Shown here piece after piece: positions 1 through 12,000 of a DNA stretch of 64,000 nt (position 1 is the first letter of the stretch; every line of letters starts with the position of its first letter). Origin of the DNA: Cyprinodon diabolis (Eukaryota; Chordata; Actinopteri; Cyprinodontiformes; Cyprinodontidae); contig CM060072.1 in the NCBI GenBank assembly GCA_030533445.1, forward strand, positions 28,939,766 to 29,003,765, given 5' to 3'. The translations under genes and the position numbers were made by a program. Below the pieces are notes generated by a model. It did not search any database, was not told where the DNA came from, and was given only the letters and a program-made list of their open reading frames with translations.

Positions 1-82
1 AGGCGTCCATGAGAGCTTCTGACATGACCGTTCTCAGGAAACAGAGACAGCTCCTCAGTGCTGCCCAGACCGTTGTTCAACT
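1..82 (-). CDS. gdpd5: gdpd5 coding exon 15, partial (residues 554 onward)
   Basis: After a good acceptor (ttgcctttcag) the frame reads ELNNGLGSTEELSLFPENGH... to the window edge. The phase fits, but the tail is poorly conserved, so this exon rests on splice logic. No Cys is visible in this stretch. Confidence 0.75.
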
Positions 83-3000
83 CTGAAAGGCAAAAAAAAA
101 TATGATACTGAGATTAACTCAGCCAACACATAAACTGTTTACTGGTAAAAAAAAACAACAAAAAAAAACACCGTTTTTCTTTCACAAGCTGCCATTAGAA
201 TAAAAAAGGACATATTGTGGGGCGACAGTGGCATTGGATGCAGGGGTTTTCCGTGCCACGAAGGGTTGTCAGTCAAAACCCAAGCTGGTGTTTGAAAGTC
301 AGAGGACCCAGTAGCGCCTCCATCAGGCAGCCCTGCCTCTGTCAGTGAGTCCCACAGCAGCTGTGGCTACAATGTAGCTTAACATCATCAGTGTGTGAGC
401 ATGAATTAGTGAATATGATGAAGGGCGTTGCTCAAGTCTGTACAGTTACTATATTAGATCAGTTCTGTGCTTTTATGAGATCTTTTACTGCCGTCATTCT
501 CAACCTTGGGATCCAGACCCCCTATTGGGGATGCGAGATGATTTCTGGTTGTCACTAAATCATTTTGGAAACATCTAAATGTGCAAAATTAATATAACTT
601 CTGGTCTGATGTTAGAAGCACGGTGAAAAGTTTGTCTGAAAAAGGCTTTTTTTTTTACTTCAAACCAGTTAACTAGGCTTCATCAGAATAACAGCAGTAA
701 AACTGTCCAGTGAGGTCATAGCTCTTAGGAGAGACCTGGAGCTCTGGGCTGAGTGAGTGGATGGGCGAGAGGTGATGATGAATGATTTAAACTAAAAGAG
801 ACATGCAAAATAAGGGAACTAAACAAGAAAACTTAATATACAATAAATAAAAGTTATAAAATCACGAGAAAATTATATATAGTCCACATGAGAAGAAAAA
901 AAATGGCTTTTCAGCCACATTTGTGTAGAAAATCTGTCTGATGGCTGCTAAATAGCAAAATTCTTTATAAAAAGAACCACCTCCACTAGACCCCTTCCTC
1001 CTGCAGTCTTAATCTGGGGAGTGGCGGCCTACAGTAGTTGTTAGGGCATAGGGCCTGGAACCCTGAGTTTGTAAGTTCAAAACCCACAGACTGCCAGTCT
1101 GGCTCTCTGAGCAAGACCCTTAACCCTGATTGCTCCCTGGGTGCCACGAAATGGCAGCCCACTTCTTCCCAAGGGGATAAGTTAAATGCAGAGAGTTAAT
1201 TTCTCCATTGTGAGATCAATTAAAGTTCAATTTATTTTTATTTATTTAATTTTTTTATCTTTTAAAAGCTAGTAACAAAATTATCTCCTAGAACCGTTAC
1301 CTTAATGGGATGAAGAGATTCGAGGGCCTGTTGTTCAGTGGGAAACATAAAATGATGACAAAGCTGGTAATAAAATAAGTAAATATTCACTAAAGCGGTA
1401 ATAGCGAACTGAGACTGAAGTCAATTAGAGAAACAGCTAATCAGATGAAGAAACAAACCATTGTACTGACCCTAGTACACCCAGAGTTATCTAGTGTTAT
1501 TGTAAAAATAACTGCTGATCCTTTTTTAACAGAATCTGCCTTCAAAGATCTTGATCTGTACAGTTTTAGCTGCTATAACTATGAGCAGCATTGGCAGTCA
1601 CCTAATTTATTGCTCCAAGGTGTCCTAATGCTTCAATCATACATCATAGGGAAACAGTTTAGATGTCAAAACTTCACAAAACAAATTTTATAAAAGTAAC
1701 ATCACACTATACCATTCACTTAAAAGCTTATCCAGAAACTTAAAAACAATGGAATGACAGCTGTTAAATGTTTTATGTATGATTGCAATCTGAGCTGCAC
1801 CTGAAAAAATGAGTTTCTCTTTCATGATGTTGACATCTCGACTTGGTCGTCGCACCACAGCGCTCAGCATGATCTGTTCTGGATTGTAGTTCTGCAACCC
1901 GCCTATTCTCCACCTGTCAGAAAAAAAAAAACACATTCAAACCATTATAATGACACTGAGGCACTGGATAGAATGAGCTAAACGACTCTATATAATGAAG
2001 TACCATGACATGTTAAATAGGTGACACACATCGGTGAACATCAGGTAAAGGAGAAGTGTGTACAAAGGAGGGGTCAGCCATGGGGTGTGAGGGGTGAAAA
2101 GCACAAGAAGGAGAATAAAGAGAGCTGGAAATGAAGGCTGAGGGAGATGCTGCAGTTACCTGATCATATGATAGCTGACAGATGCCAGGAAGCAGCAGAG
2201 GAGGGTTGAATGGAGTTCAGGCAGAATGCAGGACAAAGAAAGAGAGTCAGAGGAGAAGAAGACAGGATGACAGTAAGAGGTTTCAGCACGGAGGACAAAC
2301 AAAAATACAAAGATGACCAAAAATCTAAAGAATGACAGCTAGTGGATCTTTAAACATAGATCATTCCCACATCTTTAGGAAATGTAAAAAAAATACAATT
2401 ATCAGTACAGAACTGCAACAGTTATTTGGCTACAGAATATTATGTAATGTAATTCCCTTTATTGTCCCACAATGGGGAAATTAACTCTAAGCATTTAACC
2501 CATCCCTTTGGGTAGCAGTGGGCTGCCATTGTGCGACACCCGGGAAGCAGGGTGGGTTTAAGGGTCCTGCCCAGGGACCCAAAGTGGAGGCTGTAGGGAT
2601 CGAAACGGTACTTGCAACCTTTTCAGAGCACAAGTTCACTGCTCTAACCACTAGGCCAACACTCCCCAAATAAATACTGAGTGTCTGTTTGCAGCCGCGC
2701 TTTGGATAATATCAACCCAATAAATAGTCATTATCAGCGGTTAGACAAAGGAGATCATCGTCTACTACAGGAAGAACCGGCCTAACCACACTCCACTGCT
2801 AATCAACAGCTCATCTGTAGAGGTTGTCAGCAGCACCAAATTCCTGGGGTTGCACATCACAGACAACCTCACCAGGGAGCAGTCTGTGGTGAATGGTCTT
2901 GCTCAGGGACCCAAAGTGGCAGTCTGTGGGAGTGTGTGGGACTTGAACATAGAACATCCAAGGTCCAAGCGATATGCTCTAACCACTAGGTCATCACTCC

Positions 3001-6000
3001 ATTTATAAATGATACTGCCTCACAGGAAATAAGGTAGAAGAATGAAGAGAGAAGCAGAATGTACACAATAAACAAAAGGGAAAAGAGGCCAAATTGTAAA
3101 ATCTATAAACAATTAAATAGTCCCTGACATACAATCTAAATCACTCTAAAGGTCCGTTCACAACAAAATCAGCAACTTCATGTGATTCACCTGTCGTTGG
3201 ACATTTCTCCTTTCAGACAAACTACATATAGCGCAGGGAAATCCTGTGCCCCGTGGCTGAGATGGGGGATCTGGAGCCATCAAGTCCTCTCTATGTCATG
3301 TATTTGTTCTGTCCAGCTAAACTGAACCAGGTGAGTCCAATCTGGTTTAACTTGTACAGATTGGACTCACCTGGTTCAGTGGCTGAGCAGAACAAATGAG
3401 ATGACTAGTTAACTGCGGATCCCCCATCTCTGCACCATGGCTCATTTGAGAGCGAGTGACAGCGCTGATCAGTTTCTGAATGAAAAATGTCAAATCCAGC
3501 ACCAATCACAACCACATCCAGTCCCTGACCGGTAAACGCAACACAAAGCACAGAGATCTTTCATATCTTTCAACTTCTGCAAAATGTTGCTTCCCTCTCT
3601 CATTGTTTCCACATCGCCTACAGATTTATCCTGATTGCCAATTATGGCTCATCATCAACCTTTCAGCCACTCCTTTATGCATGTTTAAATGGCTATTACA
3701 TGAAAATCACTATCTCTCGTCACTGCCTGCACACCATTAAGATGTGTAAACTCTAGATTGGCATTCACATGCGCACATACCAGTTTATAGCCTCTCCTGC
3801 ACATTGCAGTTTGGAAACGCAACTGGTGTTACATACATACCCAAACTAGTCTTGACGGGGCCTAAACTTCTTCTCCATCTCCTTGCGGCTTAGACAAACT
3901 TTTCAACAACAAAAGGGCTTTATATTTCATGTGGAACTGTTGATATGTAATTGTTTAATTGCATCAGTTTGACCATATTTACTTTAATGAAGATATTTTG
4001 GCCCAAAAGAAGTTTCCCAATGGGTATAGAATAAAGCATATTGAATTGAGCTGAACTGAACTGAATCAGTCTTTCGGGTAGTAGGTAGAGTTACTTACTT
4101 CTGGAAAAAGAAAATTCCCATGATGACAGCAACAGAGACAATGTCTGAAGAGATCCAGATGAAGTTGTAAGCACTGTGACTCTGTGAGAGAAGGAAAGAA
4201 AAAGTAGTTTCCTGCTATTTCCACTGGATGTCACATATGTTACTCTAAGCTATAACAGGCAGTGAGGAACACAAAATAGTTCAAGATAGCGTCATCACAT
4301 CAGATCTGTTCTTGGCCTCTTTCCCAGGACTGGACAAAAGGTCCGGCCTTACTGGGCCATCTCCAGTCTCTATCCTCTCCCCCTCTGTCCTCCTGTCTCT
4401 CTATGGGACCTTCATTGCTAGTTTGTGTGTGTGTGTGAGAACTACCAGATGACAAAAATGTTTACCATGAGCCAGACGGGGTAAGGCACTTTGTGAAGAA
4501 CTTGAGGGGCATCGGAGGATACGGAAGGCACCCCGCTACACCACAGAATGGAGTACAGCCAAGGCTCATTCACAGGGTAGACAGTCACGCTCACATTGTG
4601 TGCCAGATATTCCCTGACAGGAGGGGGAAGCAAAAGTACATGTCAGCAGAGAAAAAAGAGGACCCTAGTTTCTCTTCACAGTACTGTGCCCTGTGGTGTC
4701 ACTCTGCAGCCAGTGAAAAGTTCAACTTTCTTAAGAAACCAAGTATCAGTTGGCCTTTTGAAATATGTTCACGTAGATAATTTAATATAAGATATCTTTC
4801 CATACAAAATAGACCCTATCCTTGGAAAAAAATTATTTTAGGTCACCATAGAGATGAGTCTTATTGACTTTCTTTTTTGAGGACACACCTGTTAGTGTTT
4901 TATATAATTTTATCATGAAATCATAATACTAAACAGATAGTTTAAAACAAATAAATTACAATCAGCCTTCTTTCTTTGGGGCATTTTTAGGGCTGGACCA
5001 TATAATCAAACGTTATATCAAAATATATTTCAAAATTTCTATTTATAAAATGGTATTCTGATATAAATTATCAAGAAAATTTATCTTTCCATTTAGGATC
5101 CATGCTGTATTTTTGATTAAATTGAAATCAATTGGACATTATTTACCGGATTGCTTTTATGTCTTTTAATCTTTAAATGACAAATAAAAAAACATCACTT
5201 GGTTAATAGCAAAATAAATAAAATCAGAGGATGTTTATGTTTAAAAGCTAAACTAATGACAGCTAAACTATCACAAGTTAAGCTAAAAATAAGCTCCCTT
5301 TTATCTTCCTCATATTGAATCTGAGCCTTTTATCGGTTGCTAAGCAATAGCTGGCTGTGCTTACTGAATGTCTTCGTAGCTGATCTTTCTATAGTGGAGG
5401 GTCACACTTGTAATTCCCCTGTGCCTTATCTCTTCCACAGACAGCTTCTCGTTTGTGGTTTGGTGAAGGGCTCGCACCCGTCCTCTGTCTGTGTCAGGGG
5501 CCCATGTCACCTGTTTAAAAAAAGGAAAAGTATAAAGATCCTGACCAAACAGTTACAGGCAGAGAGTGATCATTTCTGCTATAAGTTAAGGTTCATATTT
5601 TATAGCTAATTCATAATTACACATGAAACTCCTCATTGCCAGAGTCAATAATTCACCAAATAGTTGTAAAAAAAAAATCACAAAACAGGACTTAATCATT
5701 TTTTAAGTTGAACATTTATTCCATTAAAAATATAATCAGAAATCTATGTAAAGAAAAAAATCAGAATTTCATTAACAAAGGTTATTGCTGAGTTTCTTTA
5801 CAAGTGAAGAATGTTTGATTTTAAACCTGATGTCACTTTTAAATTACTCTAATTTCAGGTTGCTGGTGAAGGTTCTCAGTCATCCGGGTCATAGTCATTC
5901 CAAAAAAATAAAACAAAAACAATCAAGTCAAGTGAATTGTTTTTATTTTTTTGGAATAATTTCAGGTTACTTGTGTGACGCTGGTTCTTAGAGTATGGTA

Positions 6001-9000
6001 CTCTATGCTACTATTGGGCCAATTATATTTGAAACCATTGGGCCTACACATTCGCTCTCACAATCCAGTAAGAGGAGCTGCTTTGCAATGGTCTTTCCCC
6101 CATGAGGATTTGGACAGGATAAAATTGCTTTTTTTTTTTTTTTTTTTTTAAAGTTGCTAGTTCTGTACAAGTAGGCACCCAAAGCCCAAACTTGACAAAG
6201 TTTGTTCAGTGGCCCTTCCAGGCAGTGGGGAGAAGGCTCTGATAGTAATGATCCAAAAACCTTCAGCACGAAAACTGGGTTGAGCTGCAGTAAGAGGCTC
6301 ACATCCCCAGCGCCAAACCTGATGCATGATGAGCTCACTAAGAGAGTGGGTATTGCTAACACATTTAGCAGATTCTAAATATCTGTTTATTTTTCTATGT
6401 CTGCTTCTGTCTCCTTGAACCCCAGTCAGTCTCAGCAGATGGCCGCTCAAACTGAGCCTGGGTCTGGCTCTGATGGAGGTTTGTTCCTGTTCAAAGGGAG
6501 TTTTTCCTCTCCACTGTTACTACAAGCATTCTTGGTGTGAGGGACTGCTGAAGATTCAACCACAAAATACAAGCGAAAATCGTCACTCGAAGCCCATGCT
6601 GCAGGAGCATCTCTTACAAGTTAATGACTGGATGCAATCAACTGGTTTTCTTAAACAAACTGACTATATTGTCTCTGTAAAGTGTCCTGTGATGAGATGG
6701 CTTGTAAATTGGCACTATTTAAATAAAGTGAATAGAAAACTGAGTTAAAGCCAACAATAACACTTTGATGAGGTGTAAACATTTGAAAACAACGTCCTCT
6801 AAAGGTATCTGTGAAGATTTTCAGCTATCCAGGTCACGTTCAAACTTGAAAAGTTCAGTTAAGGCAACTGGATGCAAAGTTTTCTAGAAGACGCTTCGCC
6901 CCTCATCCAAGAAGCCTACCTCTAAAGGCTCAAATGGTGGGCCAGTGAAGCCTACCAACACACCACCAGATCCCATGGGACAGCCTAAAACCTGGAAACC
7001 CACAAAAGCCATTTGACCCCTTTCATAAAATCCCTTACCAAAGGACATTGGCTAGCAGTTTTACCTTCAAAGCCCATGTGGCCGGTTGAGATAAGACCCT
7101 TGTATATCTTAATTGTGCAGAAAGGCCATTGTCTGTCAAGCAGTCTCCTGCCAGAGCACCAATTCTCAAAAACCTTTTGCTTACAGTCAGAGGATGGTAT
7201 TTATCGCCCTACTGCCTCTACATTTTACCACTCAGAAGCAAGGCCTATAGTTTAGGTAATCTGCCTGTGAGTGAAACACTGTCCTCCCTGCCAAAGATGT
7301 CCTTCTATAGCAGGACCTGCCAAGTCTGTCCACTCAGGAGCTGATATACAGTACAGTGTATCCGCCAACCAGTGCATTGCTGACCGGTGTGGAAAATCCC
7401 TTATAGGCAAATGGCTGAGATGAACGTCAAGACTGGTGGAAGCCAATAAATTTGTTATTTCATTAAAAAAAGGTCACTGAGCTCTATGTGAGATCAAGCT
7501 ACTATTGAAATAACGTCTGGAACAGAAATGTATGGAAAGTTCATAATAAAGTTAAGTAACTTGCTCTTCTAACAGTCAGATTTTGTATTATATAAACTGT
7601 AGAGGATTAGGATTTTGGTCTGTCTGAATTTGTCAAACTAGAGTTTTGTCATCAAAATCTTTATGTTAATGCGTTGAATGAGAGAGTGCCATAAAGGGAT
7701 GGCAGACGTGGTCTAACTGAAGATGTAGGGTACACATGTGCGTGTGTATTAAAAGAAGATTTTGCATAATGTCTTGTGTTGTTTGATGGTGAACTCATAT
7801 TAAGCATTTATATTATGTGTTGCACCTCTTTCCTCCATCAGCAGTTTATAATACACTTTTTAGATCAAATGATCCAAATTTATCTTTAATAGTACAACCA
7901 CATCATTTATACCTCTTTTGATTCATTTCACTGCTTAGCTTGTGCTGATCATTTAATTCTGCTGGGCAGATCTCCAAACTGTAAAAGTCTCTCATCTTCG
8001 ATGCTATTTCATTGAATAAACAGGCATGAGAAGCCATAGCATTCTATGCCATTATTGGGGCAGTAATTTTGCAGATTTACAATTTCTTGGGTACACGCTA
8101 ACTAACATAATTTACGATCTTGTACTGAAGTTAAGAAAGTTTGTTAAATCTTATGTGGGGCATTTGTAAGAGACAAAAAGTAAGTGAAATTTACAACAAG
8201 AATACAAAACTGTAATGAGGCCCAAATGTCATTGCTAGATGGCGACTCACTCAACAGCAAGTAGGGGAACCTGCTAGAGAGGTTGGCTCAGCATGCTAGC
8301 CATTTATGAACGCGGTTTGTAATGAAGTGGGACCAAATTTTCCAGGATCCCAGGGCTTCAAACTATTCTACTATGGATCTCTGCTAGAAGTCTCATTCCT
8401 GCTGCTGCAGAGGGGAGTCTCAGAATCTCTGCCTCCTCCTGTGTGAGGGGAAGCAGAGCTTTTTTCATTAGCCAAAAATTTAACACGCGCGAGGTCCAAA
8501 GTGGAAAGTATTAGCCCGTGTGCTAATACAGAAAAAATAGCACAATAGACCAGAGCCACAAAATACCTTCAATCCTTGGACAGTTTATCTGGTCTACTAG
8601 TACAGAACAGAGATATGCCTCGAAGTGAGAAGAGGTTTTCAAATAATGTGGCGTAAAGGATGGGTGATGCTAGTGTAGTAACTACCATCCATGCCTGTCC
8701 CTGTTTTGCTGTGTCTTGTCTTTTCTGAGCCCTCTCTTCATATCATCCAAATTCAAACAATGGAACTGGTCATCTGGTCTGTCAATGCAACTGATAAAAT
8801 TTTCTCAACTGGAAGACAGGGAAAAGTAGACCCTTTCACTCCTGCTGGGACACACTTAGTGGGATACACCATGGACTCATGGAAGGCTTGGAGGTTGGTG
8901 TGTTTCACAACGTTGTCAGTGGAGGATGTCAAAGATACATGGATTTTTGGATTTATGTTACTCGGATTTCTCCTGTTTGGGTTTGGAGAATACCTGATGC

Positions 9001-12000
9001 ATCTACAATTACAGAGGATGTTGGCGGCAATTTGGGCATTGATCAGGCTGCCGGCAACGGTTGACACGCTCACAAAGGCTGTGAATGAGCAGGACCGCGA
9101 GCTGAGCCATATGCTGAGTCCGATTTAACATAGGCTGGCTGCGGTGGTTTAACTTAGAGGTGAGATGGGATAATATCTTGGATGTTCACACTCGTTTCAA
9201 AGTGGAAAAGCCAAACAAATTCAGAATATTGGCTTTGCCATGTGGAGCCAGCAAAAAAAGACTCAAAGGCTGGCTCCACATTATCAAACCTCCCCTGGAT
9301 GTTATGGCGGAAGGGCCCAGAACTGCTGGCTCCCCCACATCTACCCTTCCATCTTATCAAGGTCAATGGCCTGAGGACCGCGTTCATGGATAAATAGAAT
9401 GCATTCATCATGCATACATAAAATTACGCTCAAGATGTCAGTTTGACTTTCATGTGCCTCCAATGTTTTTCTTTTGGTGAAATGTTTGTCTCATGTTATA
9501 TGGTGAACAGTTTGTACTCAAACTGAAATCTTGATTACAATGCAAATTGTAGTTGACAATGAAGAACTTGATTGATTGATTGATTGATTGATTGATAAGC
9601 CACTGGTTGAAATTACCTTGGCAGGTGTTAAAATGAGAAGGATTTGTCCCCTTGTAAGGAAGGCTGTAGCGCCCCAGGGGCCTTCTCATTGGTTCTTTTC
9701 CTGGGAGCAAGTTATTTACTACTCTTAACTCAAACTGGGTAAAACCATATAAAAAATGACTATAAAAACAGGAGTAAAAAAGTAACAGAGTTTACTCTAG
9801 ATCAGGTCGTTACAGGACAGAGAAAAATGCTTAGAGCTTGCACAGCTGTGGTCTCAAAAATCACATCCGCGTGCGTCCGGCAAAGTTTGAGCCCCGAACA
9901 ACGTCATCTCCTGCTTCTTATACCTTCTGAGTTTGTGTTGCATCATGTGGATGCTTAGCTGTCCGTATCAGAAACTGAATAAACCTAACACAGGTAAGAG
10001 CTTCTCCACTAACGAGTAGTAAGACAAACTGGTTGTCGGTTTTAAATCCAGCTTTGTCTGTCTCAGTACTGGAGTGTAGTTTCCCATCTTCAGCCTACAA
10101 ATTGAATGACTGATCGTAGTGTGAGGTCCTCAGACATGATAAAGCACTCAACAAATTCAGGTCATTGGCCATTTTATTGTCTTACTTTTGCCTCTGATTA
10201 CACAACAAAAAGGTTGTTCCTGAGACTTTTGCCAGAGAATAATGTTGGATAGTCAGAGTAAAAGTATAACTAAAGCCTGAGTCTCAATTTTTGCAAAGTA
10301 TTAGGACATGGGATTTTAATTTTTTTTCAGATTGACAGGTTAAAAATGTAAAAAGCTCAAAACCAGAAGATTTGTATATTCAATGTCACCTTTTTCTGGG
10401 AAATCCCTGCTTTTTGCAGAGTCCACAGTGTGTCCATAAACCAGCTGCGGAAGCGGGGGTGATCTGGTGCAGGCTTGCGGATGTTGAGCAACACCGAGCA
10501 GTTGGCTCTGGCTGCTAGACGTAGCATATCTACCAAGCTGCAAATTGTCAGGTTTGCTATCCTGGTGCGATCCTTCGTGCTCAAGGTTTTTACTGTCCAG
10601 TAGGGGTCGCTCTGGAGGATAAAAAAATAAAATACAACTGAGAAGCTGAGATTAGTTTGTTGCATAAACTCCTTGCTTCATTAGATATATTACTTCAACT
10701 TAATGCCAACATTTATATTTCAGCGGTTCTGACACATTTAGGGTATGCAGTACCTCCAAAAACCAATGCCCTGCATTTAAAGAGTGAATCTCTGTCCAGT
10801 TAAAGAAGGAGGCATCTTCGTGCTCTCTGGAGGGGAAGACTTTACTGACGTCTGTAGTCCGACTTAAAGTATGGTCCCTGATGAGGAAAGGAACTCCATC
10901 CACACTACAGGATGTAAAAAAGACTTTGCTTTGTCTTCAGCTAAACATAAAATAAATATATGAAGCAGAATTTGCTTAAAATTTACTGCATTTTTTCAAT
11001 CAAACTCTACTAACCCACATGTCAGCAATAATTTATATGTGGAGAATCAAACCATAAATATAAATAAATGGTGATTAATTACCTGATGGTGACATCTGCT
11101 TCCAGAGAGCTAGCTCCATGCTGCAGGGCTCTGCTAAATGACATTATGGTGTTTTCAGGGGCCAGCTGCAGCAAAGAAGGCTACAGTCAGTCACTAAAAT
11201 TATGTAAAAAACAGGGAGATAATAAAATACATGCATTTCTTTTTTTTTTAGAACTTTTTATTTTCAAAAACTTTTCACAACAAAAGAACATTCCCTGAGC
11301 CAAGAGCAATTAAATCAATAACAGAAATACTGATGCCACATATACAATGTTTCAACATAAATGCAGCACGGTAAACCAGGTCACCTGAAACTTTGAATAC
11401 CTTACAAGAGAGAACTGCACATGTATTGCATGTATTTACCCCTCCAGGGTAAATACATGCATTTCTTGTTACATTTATGATTTACTACAGTGATTTCTGT
11501 GCATTACCTTAGTGTACTTTTACTGCACTGAAAACTAGAAATATCTGTTAGTAAGTCTGACCGTTGAGCTAATTACCCAGTTATGTTTATGGTTCTGCCC
11601 TTTGTTTAGGGTTCTTTTAAAAGCTTTTAGTTTCACTGTGATTTCATGTCTTTATAGTTTTCTGAACATGTTGAGTTTTTGGTGTTACTCTTTGTTGCCT
11701 CCAAGTGCCCCTTCCCTTTCCCCTAGTTTAATTGGCTTCTATCCACACCTGCTCCCTTTTAGCTGATTACCCCAGTCATTGTTCTGTGTCCCATATATAC
11801 TCCTCCTCTGCAGTTCCTCGCTGCTGGTTTCTTGTTGTGACTTTGCCCCCATGTGTGCTTTTCCCTGGTATCCGCTGGTGTTTTATTTATTTATTTATTT
11901 TTTGTATTTTGTTCCTGGATTTGTTTTTCTGTTGTCGCCCTTCATTAAATCAGCAAAGCTCAACTCTGCATTTGGGCCCCAAACCAATCTCCAACCTACC

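Noticed and set aside
1016..2667. tRNA-like sequences
   Set aside because: A and B boxes belong to SINEs; no complete cloverleaf or acceptor stem.
6003..6450. Overlapping minus-strand frames of 119 and 97 codons
   Set aside because: They lie across a poly-A/T tract and a LINE tail and show no domain.
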